A DNA stretch of 64,000 nt from Tubiluchus corallicola (lineage: Eukaryota; Priapulida; Priapulimorpha; Priapulimorphida; Tubiluchidae): the NCBI GenBank assembly GCA_030141605.1, contig JAQGDQ010002376.1, positions 106,422 through 170,421 on the forward strand. Direction: 5' to 3'. Below, piece after piece: positions 22,201 to 34,200 of the stretch. The number at the start of each line of letters is the position of its first letter. The stretch's first letter is position 1. The position numbers were made by a program, and so were the translations under genes. The notes beneath the pieces were generated by a model that was given only the letters and a program-made list of their open reading frames with translations, did no database searches and was not told the origin of the DNA.

Positions 22201-25200
22201 GAGCTGTCAAAACATGGACAACTCCTTTAGAATTGATTTTCCGTGTGTCTTATGCATCCTCACTAATCTTCAGTGGATTTTTGTAGTTTCCCGCCGCCTT
22301 AAAAATTTATTTAAGCGCTTTCGTAGTGATTTATTTAATCGAATCCATATGCAACATCAGAATTAAAAATCGTTGATTTAAAAAAATGTGTAAACAATTG
22401 CAAACTGTTATATCTAAAACATGCGACCTGCTTTTAAAAAGGTAGTACTTTGTGGTGTTTTTAGAGTCGCAAACTACCTCTACAACCTTGACTAAACTTC
22501 CATGCTACTAGTGTTGCACGATCCCATGAAAAGAAGTGCAGGCAACAGCCACTCACAACATCAACACCAGACTCTGACATGTGGCAGAAGTTCTTGCTAA
22601 AAAGCAAATTCTAAAGGAAGGTGGTGATCCTGCCAACAGAGAGTGGGTGTTGAGCTGCATGAGAATTCATTTTGGCAAATATGAAGGCCACACATTCTTA
22701 TGGCTTCTGCAGAATGATGCACTTTATGCTGTGTACGTGGTGAGCTAGCTCACAATTGATAGGTATACTAGGTAATGTGAATATAGGTTTTTATTTTAAA
22801 TTAGCTATTCTACACTGTATTGATTTTGTAATTGCAATTATGTCAATGCAGAATGATTGATTGTGTGCAGGTAAGTTTTGCAGTTCAAAAATTAATAAAA
22901 TTTGGGATTTAGTATTTTTTGTTTTCATTACTACTATTTCATTAAACTGGTGTGTTTCTTAACTTTTTCAAAGTGAGATGGCTTTTTATTTATTTTAGTT
23001 GTTAATAGAGAGATTTTTTGGAATATCAGGAATGACCAGTCTATTTCTCTTAGGTCGAAATGAAATCACGTAGGCCCAAGGAACCTGATGAACTTACAGC
23101 AAACAAAAATTGCTTGGAGGAATTCCTCAGACACTTTCCACTTGTGATGGATGAAGTAGCAAAAAGTATAGGTAGATGGGGAGAAGAAGAAAGAAGTGAG
23201 TGACTAGTATTGACCTCATCCTTAGCTAGTGCTGTTTTTATAAGTGCTGGAATTTTTCCTCAGCTTCTTGTAACTTAGCACTGAAAAATACATCTTTATA
23301 TAGGCAGTCACACATCATGAGGCTACAATAACCAAGGGTGTTGCATTTGAGCCTGTGGTATGCAGGCCGTTTTCTGCTATTGGTGCTTCACTGCAGCCTG
23401 CAAATGAAACTTTTTCTTGACCTTAGAAGAAGTAGAAGCTCAAATTGGTAAATATAAAATTTATTATTATTACTATTGTCTGTTTAGTTTAAAGACCTGC
23501 ATAAATTTTGGCAGCTAATTGCTATGTTGCTAACTCAACTAGCAAATAACGTAACCAAAAATAGAGTAACCCAACTTCTAATTGGTAAGTTGCTATGTTA
23601 TCTAAATTGCTAAGATACCAGCAACAAGGAGTTTACCTATTCCGGAAACCGCTGTTTCTTCAGTCAAGTGTGTTAACTGTTAAATTTTATGTTTCTGAGA
23701 GTATGAATTCTAAGAATCTGATTTCTGTCGTTTGAGTTAAATTTCCAAGGTTATTCAGAAACACAGCTAGTTAGCAAAAAATCACAACACTACATCCTCC
23801 AAAATTTGCTTTTTGTAGCATAACTGATGTAATAAACTTTTGTTGTGTATTAGTAATAACACCAGCATTATAAGCAAATTACATGATTAACTAGTAGCAT
23901 ACTGCCAAACTCATCAAATTATGTAAATTAATAATAGGTGGAACATGTTACTGCATGTATAAACTTTGGCTTTTTTATCCCTGCTCTCTATAGACTTTTG
24001 CTTTTTGCAAGGTAGCAAATGAAATAAGTTTTATTAGGTGCTTTAATTTCCATCCATTAAAATCGGTTATTTTCATGATCCAGTGATGCAAAGGCAACAG
24101 AGCTGATATTGCCAGAAGCTTGGGCCAATTATTTACCAGAATATAACCACTAGTGGCTGCCCAAGGCTCTGTTTGAAGGTAACCTTTGAAAGACTTGTGA
24201 AGCTGTTTTAAAGAAGCAGCAGAATAGCCTTTGGTTCTACCTACCTCATCCAAACTAAGTTGGCAAGTGTTGGACATCCACGTCTATTGGACATTGGCAC
24301 AGAGTGTCTTTGCTGCCAGGTAAACTAAGTTGTTTTATAATCCATTTGTAGGAACGATGGCCACAATTAATTTTGCAGCTTTACGGTAGCACTGATGTGA
24401 AATCATTTAAATCTACCATTCATCATAGCAAGCACTGACTAGGTTAAAATTTTGTCAACAACATAAAGAAAATGGGGCATTCGAATTTTTTTGGAGATGA
24501 CAAAATTGATCTCACAACAAATTCTTTAGCCTGCGAACATTTTTAAGTGACATTTGCTACTCACAGTTTCAAGTGACAACTTACTGTGAATTGTTCTGGT
24601 GGGACTTGGAGGCTTATGGTGGAACTTATTAAGGTTAATGCCCTAAAATGAGGTGTATTGACTATGTTTAGCTACAGAGACAGCATCTCTGAATAAGGCT
24701 AACAACCAGAATGAGTAAAGTGAATAAAGCTGCTCAGAGCTAGTATTTAACTCAATAGTCGCCCATCCATATACTGTCAAACCTGAGTATTGCTTAACTA
24801 CTGCTGCCAAATGCACATTGCTGCTTTAAATGGTGTACAATTTATGTATACCTTGCTATTGATTATAGACTTCATGACTGTGATTCTTTGCAGGTTACTC
24901 ACAAGCTAGCTGGTGCGGCTGCAGGTACGTCAGTGAGGTCGACTAATGTTGGCAATGAGCATGGTGAGATCTTGATGTCAGTCCTGACAGGTGGAAAAAG
25001 GCTCATACTAGAAACAGTGTGTCAAGCGTTGTGGCTTGGTCAAGCGTTGTGAAGTTGCGCAAGCATTGCCACCATGCTTGCTATACGTTAATCGGGACTG
25101 CTTTTGGCTTGTAGCAGGCCTTCGTCATTCAAGAAACATTTTGCTGAATGGAAAGATCTTGAAATTAGACTCCACATTTGCCACTTAATGTGTCGCATTG

Positions 25201-28200
25201 CTTTGGCATGTAGTACAGAAAGCCACCTTTTATACAAGCTGTCTATGAGCAAGTTTGCAACTTGTATATTTGAATGGGATAAGGAGGATGTTAACAACTT
25301 GAGAGAGGCTAAGCATTCAGAATTGAGGGCTGAAAAAGTTTTTGAGCTGTCAGATGAAGATATTTTCCATAAAATCACACCTAGTGGGTTACAACACCAT
25401 TGTAGAAGGCAAACTAGATCTCCAGAATCATCAAGACTAACATCGACAGCCTGATTACCGTGTTCGACTCGGAACACTAGGGAATACTTTTTGTAAACTC
25501 ATTGAAAAATTATATTTGTCAATTAGTTATGTTCTTAGATTGACATGTATACTTTAACCGTATTTTCCTTGAATAAATTTACAAATAACTGTGTGAGATT
25601 CACTGGTTTATTTTATCAGACTTAGACATTTTGCTGGTTAATGCAATTTTCTGATGACTTTCAAGTCTAATTTGGGAGCATAACTCCTACAAGCAACATT
25701 ACTAATTACTAATTTAATTTAGTATTGTTGTCCAAAATAAAGAATATACATGTACTATAAATCAGTGGGCAACAAATAGAGTCAATCTTGTATAAACTAT
25801 AAATAGCACTTTGATTTTATGTGAAAAACAAGTCAAAATTGTTATGTAATGATAAAAACACTTTGGGTTAATAATGCAATTAATCAACAACAAGAGTTAA
25901 ATACATTTTGATTTGAGTTCAACTTTTTGTAATTTGTGAACTATCATTGTATTCTTATATTTTTATATATATTTTTTGTTACTTTTTTACTAGTCCATGT
26001 TGTCTGCTGTGTGTTGTTGTAGCTTTTCGTAAAAATGTCTTGTTAAGAAAATTCGTATTGTTCTGGTACAGCATTCAAAAAAAAGTCAACAGCTGCTCAA
26101 TTGCGCCAGGTGCGTCACATGGATGACATCCTTAGCGCACCTGGCAGACCACGCGAGTACTAATCCCAGGTCTCTGGTTCAAATCCCGACTGGTCCACAA
26201 TTTTTCATCTCCTTTCTGCAACTCATTACTCACTATCAGTAATAATTGGTAAAGTAAACTGCAGTTGTTTATAAACATGCTGACAATTACAAACATAATG
26301 TAATTTATCCGTTGAACATCTCTTATTCTTTTCTGTGAGTTAGTTTTGTGTGCAGTCATCAGGTGTAGTCCATCCACATGTTTTTTCATCTCAATAAACA
26401 CTTATTTTTACTTTTACATTAACATTGGGATGACATATGAGAAAAAGTTAGAATACTGATAAATCAAAGTCTCACCCAAGAACAAATATTGTCCGTTGTC
26501 TTTTTAAGAAAATGTTTTATGAAGCATTAGCTGTCAGCCTATGATATTTATGTGATGGGTTCAATGGCTCAGTGGATAGTAGTCGTACATTCTTGTCGTA
26601 GTAATCGTAGTCGTAGATAGTAGGAGGTGAGCATTCTCTACCAGAAAGCGAACTTCAATCAAATCAAATTTATGACTTTTGAATTCGAATCAAACAGTAT
26701 TTCGAGATTTCCAGTCTGCACCGAATTCAAATTCAGCAATAAAGATTTTAAAATAAATTTTCAAATCATTAATAAAAAGTGGTCTCAGAAAGAACATGCA
26801 TGTTAGTTGTTTTTTACTCTACGGTAAAAACACTAATAATCTGTTTAAAAATTGGACACAGGGGTTTACAATTCCCCACACAAAAAAAATTAGTTCATGA
26901 AGTGGATCAGGGTTAGAGCTAGGGTTAGGGTTAGGGTTGGCTTAGCATTAGGGACAGTGTTAGGGTATTTAAATTGTGTGGGGAATTTTAAACTCCTTCC
27001 ATGCACAGAAATCACAGCTAAATTATACTGAATGTGTGCTGTTTCAAATGTTTTAAATGTAAACAACATATGTAGTTGAAGTGCTATTCAAATCCATAAT
27101 TTTAGGTTCAAATTGAATTCGAACTAATTCAAATTCAATGCTCATCTCTACCATACGCAGCACATCTGGGTGGTATGTGGCAGTGTTAGGTTTACCTTAG
27201 CTGCATACCTCTTAGAAGGAGGTGTAGCTAAATCTCTTTATACTCTCTACTTTGGAACTGAAAAAATTGGCATTATAAGTTGTTTAGCATTATAACAAGG
27301 TGCATTAATACCTACATGTCTATGCAAATGCAGATGTTTTGTTTTGCTAATAATTTGGACATTAAGCAAGGTTGGCATTATAAAGGGGGTGTTATAAGGA
27401 GGTTTTACTGTATGTACAGTCTTAGAGTAGTTCGTCTTAGAGAGGATATGCTTGCAAGTGAACTCAGTGATAGTCATGCTATAAACATCTCGTTGAGTAA
27501 GCCATGCCTTTGAATGCCGAATCCCAACTTGCACTGTGCCGAAGTATTTAAACAAAGCATAACTGAGCGTCGTAAGCGATTCGTGACTAAACCTTTCTTA
27601 TACATCATTTCAGGTGGATTCCTGACTGTGCAGAAATGTTTCGCAAACTTGCTGATCGGTGGAGTGATTTGATTCCGCGTCGCAGAGGTGGATGCAGAGA
27701 GCTAGTTGAGGAGTTCTTCAGATGTGCAGATTCTCTCATGTCAATCCAACTAAGGTTTCTTTTGAACTGGTCATTGGAGGAATTTGTCCAGTTTCTTGAC
27801 ATGTATCAAGTAATGTTTGTTTTAATTAGTTAGTCAGTTAATTGGTGCAGTATGCTTTTTTGCTTGTATTCTATGGCAGATTATTACATTTTGAGCACAA
27901 TATGATCTTATATTGTTCCTTAAGTTGTAACTTTGAGGTACTGGAAACAGTCGTTTATAAAACAGAAACACTTAAATTATGTGATAACTGTCAACAACAA
28001 ATATTTGCTTAAAAACACTTCAGTTTACAATTAACTTGCCTTCTTGCTTGTTTAATATTATGACAATTTACGAAAAGTGTCAAATAATGAGTCAAAATAA
28101 TGCATTTTTTAAAGCATTTAATTTTCGGCGTTATAATATTGTGGATTAGTGAAAGTAAGCAAGTAGTGAAAAATGTGTCCAGTCAGTGTACATCTACTTT

Positions 28201-31200
28201 GTATGCATCTACTTCACCTAATCTTAATTAGAGATCAGAAATTCAAGGCACACTTGCTATACATTTCCCATCAAACACAGAAATTCCATCAAACTCATTT
28301 AAATTTTTTTATTATATTAACATTCTTTGAGTTCCTAATGCACAGTATGAGCATGCATAATGTTAATGTTGGTGAATATAGTTAGTTGTAAATACTGAAC
28401 AATTTATGCTCACTATATTTTGTTTCGTTTTTTCCCTATCATCTTTTACTTTTTTAATTGCATGCTGTATTTTCTTACGTGACATACTGAATAAGTTTGC
28501 CTGGGAAACTGTGATATTTACAAAGCCTACTAAAGTTACATATTTATATATATTTCTTATCCTGACATAATGTTCCACTCCATATTTCAATGCAGGGTGG
28601 GAATGATTTTGGGACAGAGTTTGATGAGTATGCATTCTTAGAGCGTTCACCACTAGAAGTAGATTTGGAGATCAAAGAGAGTGACATCTGCTTCATCCCT
28701 TCACTAGATGTTTGTCAAGAGTACATCAGAAGTTGCTTTCTGACTATTATAAAAAGCGGCGAACACCTGCCAAGAGTAAGAGTTAGACTGTTAATAGCAG
28801 TGAGATTCTTCTTTTACCATAAAGTATTCACCAAACTTTTATTTCTCCTTAAAAGTGTTATTTGCTTAAAAGTGTTTGTTGACAATCACATTTAATGTAT
28901 ATTTATAGTAACTATTCCTCGGTTCTTATAGAAGGTACATGATATAATTACAACTTTAACTAAGTTCTGATGGTGCATTTGGATTTGGTCAATAATTAGA
29001 GGCATTTCTAGGTAGAGCGACAATTATTTCCCGAAGTGAAGGATGATGATACCTTGTGCTTAAAGCCAGTGACAATTAACGAGCTTGCTGTGCAAAATTT
29101 AATGGATCATGCACTGGAAGTTTTTGACAGAAATCGTCATGGACCAAAAAAGTATGTTCGTGGCTAGTAGGTTCGAGTTCAAATGTTCGAATCGAATTCC
29201 AACTTTCAAATTCGATTCGAACGAGTTTTTTGTCCGTTTGAATTCATTTCGAACCTAAAATTGTAGATTCTAATAATTCAGTGCTTCAACCACATACGAC
29301 ATTTATCATTAAAAGGCTTGAAACATCATGTAATTAGTACAATTTAGCTGCAATTTCTGTGCATATTTTTTAAACAAATTGTTTGTGTTTTTACTGCAGA
29401 TAAATCAAGCAATACGCATGATCTTTGCAAGACCGCTTTTTACTTGTTGTTCGAAAACTTGATCGTAAATCTTTGAAACTCAATTCAAGTTCGATTCGAA
29501 TTCGAATGTCACAAGTTTGATTCGATTCACCTTCTGGTAGAGAATGCTCACCCTTTGTTACTAGCAGTTCAATAACTCACCTATTGTTACAGGTGTTAAG
29601 CGAACTCATGCTTTTATTTGGCAAGCTGTTTCTTGGTTTGTTTGATGCTTAAAGTAGCAGTTGTTCAGCTTTGTTTGTTACAAAGATGATTTTTAGCTGA
29701 AACAATGCAAAGAATTTCTTCATATGCTCTCTAAATACAGATGATCAGAATTGCTCGTGTAACTTAATATTTTTGTTTGGTTTTACATGTCATTTTTGGC
29801 AGTAGTCCTAGTTCACTGCAGAAATATGCTTCCCTTCTTGTAAAACTGAACTACTAACTTTCCTTTGATGTAAAAAGCAACTATTACATGCTGAAAAATC
29901 TACTTATTTTGTTCTGCTATAGAAGCTATGATTTTTTTCTTTAATCAAATTTTACTATTTACATTTACATTGCATAAACATAGTTAGTGAAAGTATGGAA
30001 GAGGAATGAAGACTTACGGTGTAAATATAAAAATTAGCAAGCAAAAATTACGAAAATGATGAAGAAATGTTTTCAATCAAGGAAAGTAAAAAGAAGAAAA
30101 ATGAAACTAGAGAAATTAATAAATTATTAAAAAGGAAAGGCGATGATAAGAAAAGAGAGGAAGGTAAGTGATCATTTAAGTAAAGTTCTGATAGTAAGAG
30201 AATAATTAATCGATGAAATAATATATAATAAAAAACAAGAAGAATACAGAATACATATTGAAGAAAATTTCCATAAAATAAGAAGTGGAATGGGCATTGG
30301 TGCAAATGCATTCTGAGAATTTATAAAAAAGAGTGGATAAAAGTATAAAAGAGAATATAGTGACAATGAATAATGATCAAGGTGAAACAGTCCAATTACC
30401 AAAAGGTATATTTACAAAGTATCATAAAGATGATTAGGTGCAGAATCTGAAATGGAGAAAGAAATTGAAGCAAGGGTTAATACAGTTATACGCCAATTAC
30501 AAATAGTAGGTAAGGAACTTGAAACACAATTATTAAAAGAACAAGAAATTAAAAAGGAAATAAAAAATTAAAGAATGAAAAAACTGACAGATCAAGGAGG
30601 CTGGAAAAATAAAATGTTGATAATGACGGGTGAGGGACTAATTAGAAGCCTTACGTGCATGTTTAGAAGAATACAAGTGACTAAAGGAATACCAGAGGAT
30701 TGGAAAAAATGAAAATAAAATCAATGTATAAAGCAGGAGGGTTAAAAAAAGATATGGAAAAGAGAAGAGGGATTTTTTACACGTGTGATTGCAAATTATA
30801 ATAAATAGGAATTTTGGAATTTTTCAAAATCAAGTGTGTATATTACAAAATGGAGGAAAAAACGTAAAAGCACATCAGAAAATTTGCTCACATTAAGGGC
30901 AATAATTGATTATAATAGGATGCTGAATAATGATTTATTTTTATGCACTCATTATTGGCGAATGATATGATATGAGCAAATGTAATAACTGAAACCCCGA
31001 TAGGAATAACAGAAGACGTCAAAATATTGGAATCAGTGAGGCAAGGCACTCCAGTTCAATCAAAATTGTGTTCGATTACACTTAATGATATAATAAATAA
31101 TAAAAATTTCCTGCTAAGTACATGTATAAGCCCTAATTTGACTATTGGGGCCATGTTATTCATAGATGATGTGATAGCTGTAGGGTCTAAACAAACATTA

Positions 31201-34200
31201 AGGAAAGAAATAGTAGATTCTGAAGTATTGAAAAACATCAAGAAGCTAACTTTCAGCTTGAAGAAAACTAAATTCACTAGGAAAAAATAATGAAGAAATA
31301 GGAGGTAAATTATGGAATAATTCAGAGGACAGAGCAGTATAAAAAGTCAGGTGACTGGTTAAATGCAAAATGTAACTATGAATTATTACTCGAAAAAAGA
31401 ATAGAAAAGGCAAAATATATGATGAGAAATACTGGAGAATTGGCAATGAGGTAATACAGCAATGGATATAAGATTACTTATCCCATCAGTGTTGAACAAT
31501 TGTGAAACATGGACGAATATTAAAACGATGAATGGAAGAGTTTGGAAAAAATAGAAAAAGAGATGTTGAGAAGAACTGTGAATCAAAAAATTAGCACTCC
31601 GTAATGGGGCATGTTAGCAGAAACAGGTTCATGTCCTATGCAAAAACGGATTGACCATAAAAAGGCCATATTTTATTATTCATTGATGAACTCAGATGTT
31701 CAGATGTAAACAGATTAGCAAAACACGTAGTAAGTGAGCAAGAAAAAGAGTATATAAATATGTATTATTGGTATTCAGAAATAAGTGAGCTCACTATTAA
31801 ATATGGAATGAAAGATAGTATCGAGCATATAAAAAATGGAGAAATTAAAAAAATCAACGTGGAAAAGAGAAATGAAAAAGCTATAAACCAAGAAATATTA
31901 AAAGAACACAAAGATAAAGTACAGACAAAATTAAGGTTTTTTGATGGTGAAATATATGAGAAATAACAATATATCAAAAAATGTGGTCTTGTAGATATTG
32001 TAAATATAATGGAAATTAAGTTAAATATGAAGGAATTGAAATTCAATTGCAAAAGAAATAAAATGAAAGATTTATTATGTCCTAAGTGCAAGATTCAGGC
32101 TGGTACAACAAAACATGAAGCAACAGAAGTTGTGAAAAATTGGAAAGAATAATAAATAAGTATAATGTAAGGATAGAGACTATTAAAACAACAGAAATAG
32201 AGAACCTTCAACGATTAGTAAGAGCATTTAGAGAAATTATGGAATCAAGAGAAAGTATGTAGCTGCTACAAGGAAATGTAATAAATAGGAAGGGGGACAC
32301 CTCTATGCAGAACGAGGAATGACCACATAATGATGTCAGAAGAAAATGATCTGCTCTTGCACACTTAGGTTGTGCTCATCTTGCAAAAGGTGAAGAGGAG
32401 CCAGTGAACTGCTGAATATTGATATATGGTCCCTTTATATTGTACAGCAGTAGTATCTCATAATGGCAGGGCTACTTTCTCCATTTTCCTTGATGAGAAA
32501 ATAAAAAACAGGATGTGTCATTTGTAGTATTAACACACGTGTCATTGCATCAGCTGTATGCTAATAAACATGTCACATGGCTTTTATTCAGACACAGTAT
32601 CTGCAATGTTTCGACATAGTTAAGGTCATATTCATGCAACAATCCACCTAAATAAGAATACAGTATAAAATTACAAAAATCAATATTTTGACGAGCAAAA
32701 AACAAGACAAATTCTATATTGCTTACTTGTATATCGTGTGATATAACACCACAATGCAGAAAAATATAAAGTTAGGTTACTCAAAGTAACCTGTAAATAA
32801 TACTGTAAACAAACAGCTACTAGGACCAGTTTGCAATAATTTTAGTACATCGTTGCTGATGTTGTGTCTGAATAAAAGCCACGTCTTTGCTGAAGTGGGT
32901 ACTGGCTGTCATCTTTATGTTCTTAACCTTAATAACTCCATACAAATAACGAAAATCAGATCATTACGAATAAATGTGTTGAGTATCTTAATGTATTATT
33001 ATTGTTATTATTGTACATTAACACAACACAGACACATAGTACATTGGTAATATAAAAAGTTACATATTTTAATGATACTTACAATAATTGTATTGATGGT
33101 GAGAAATATGGTGAAACATATACATTACACACAGAATAATACAATGGAAATTTAAGAAACAAAGCAATGAAAAGACAGAAATGATTATCATTAACTTTAA
33201 CAATTATAATTAAAAACACCATAAAATTATTTGTATGTAGTTAATCCTTCATGATAAATGTTAAGATTTTATTCAATTCAGTTGCAAAAAGAGAAGTCTC
33301 TTGCTTCTATAGTACTTAAAATATCTACAGGCAAGAGATAGTTTAGAAATTTGGTCCTCAGTAAGTATGCATTCCTTTTTAAATATGTGTAATTGTACAA
33401 GTTTTGGCTTAGATATATTCCGATGCAAAATCTGTATTGTATTGTTGGCATATGTATTTCACATTATTTCCCATACATGATAAAACTGAATAACAACTTT
33501 GTCGAACAAAAAAAGAAACCAGACTCTTATCGCTATGTTAACATGCATAAAAGAAGTTTACATATCTTGCAATTATTTGAATGCCAGGCTTTATCACATT
33601 GAAAATATAGAGCAGAGAATGCTTCAGTGGCTTTCTTGGAAGTTTTTATAGCTGTCTCACACCTATATTCCACATATATATCATATAGGTAATTCAATAT
33701 AGCAATATTTTATTATGTGTTCCCTTTATAGTTTATCACAAATGTATTACCTATACAAGGGACTGATAGCAACTTTTTCAAATTATTTTTCACCTAGTTA
33801 ACATTTTTTAGTATGAAAGTTTTCTAAATTTCACATGTAAATGATATTTTAGATATATAAAGGAATATGAGAAATTCCAACACTTACTTACTGAGGAAGC
33901 AGAAGATGATGTAAACAACTTTCTTGATGCACGACATAATCTCAATGAATTTCGACAGGCGAGTATGAAGATTAGCTGTGATTTAACATTTTGTTCAAAA
34001 AGTACGAGATTTTGCATGAAATGTCCGTCTGCTTAAAGTTTACTCTTTTCTTTTGCTACAATATATCGTTATTACAGTACAGAGGCTTTTACATCTATAA
34101 ATTGATGGAAAAGCATTAGTTGTCTGTTTTGAATTTCAGTGTGTCAAGAGGAGTTTACAATTGCCCACATAATTTAAATACCCTAACCCTAACACTAACC

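Larger units (their letters stand above)
19320..27613 (+). other. Intron 7, 8.3-kb repeat sink
   Basis: The largest intron. It contains a deleted copia element, a second copia gag fragment, a decayed transposon-type ORF, a tRNA-derived SINE, a hAT-like MITE with a nested telomere-cored MITE, and part of the dispersed coding-type repeat. Confidence 0.75.
29152..33852 (+). other. Intron 10, 4.7 kb
   Basis: It contains hAT-like MITE copy 2, a decayed non-LTR retrotransposon and a 310-bp inverted-repeat element. The stretches 29553-30030 and 32885-33852 hold nothing recognised. Confidence 0.7.

Noticed and set aside
23975-24277. 100-codon minus-strand ORF as an independent gene
   Set aside because: It lies inside the decayed plus-strand transposon-type gene, has no recognised motif and no splice or promoter support.
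26121-26197. Functional tRNA gene
   Set aside because: A and B box-like words are present but anticodon and acceptor stems do not pair properly, and the body recurs elsewhere as a SINE.
30048-30402. Minus-strand hydrophobic frames resembling a membrane protein
   Set aside because: They are the complement of an A-rich LINE coding strand, which always reads as F/L/I-rich.
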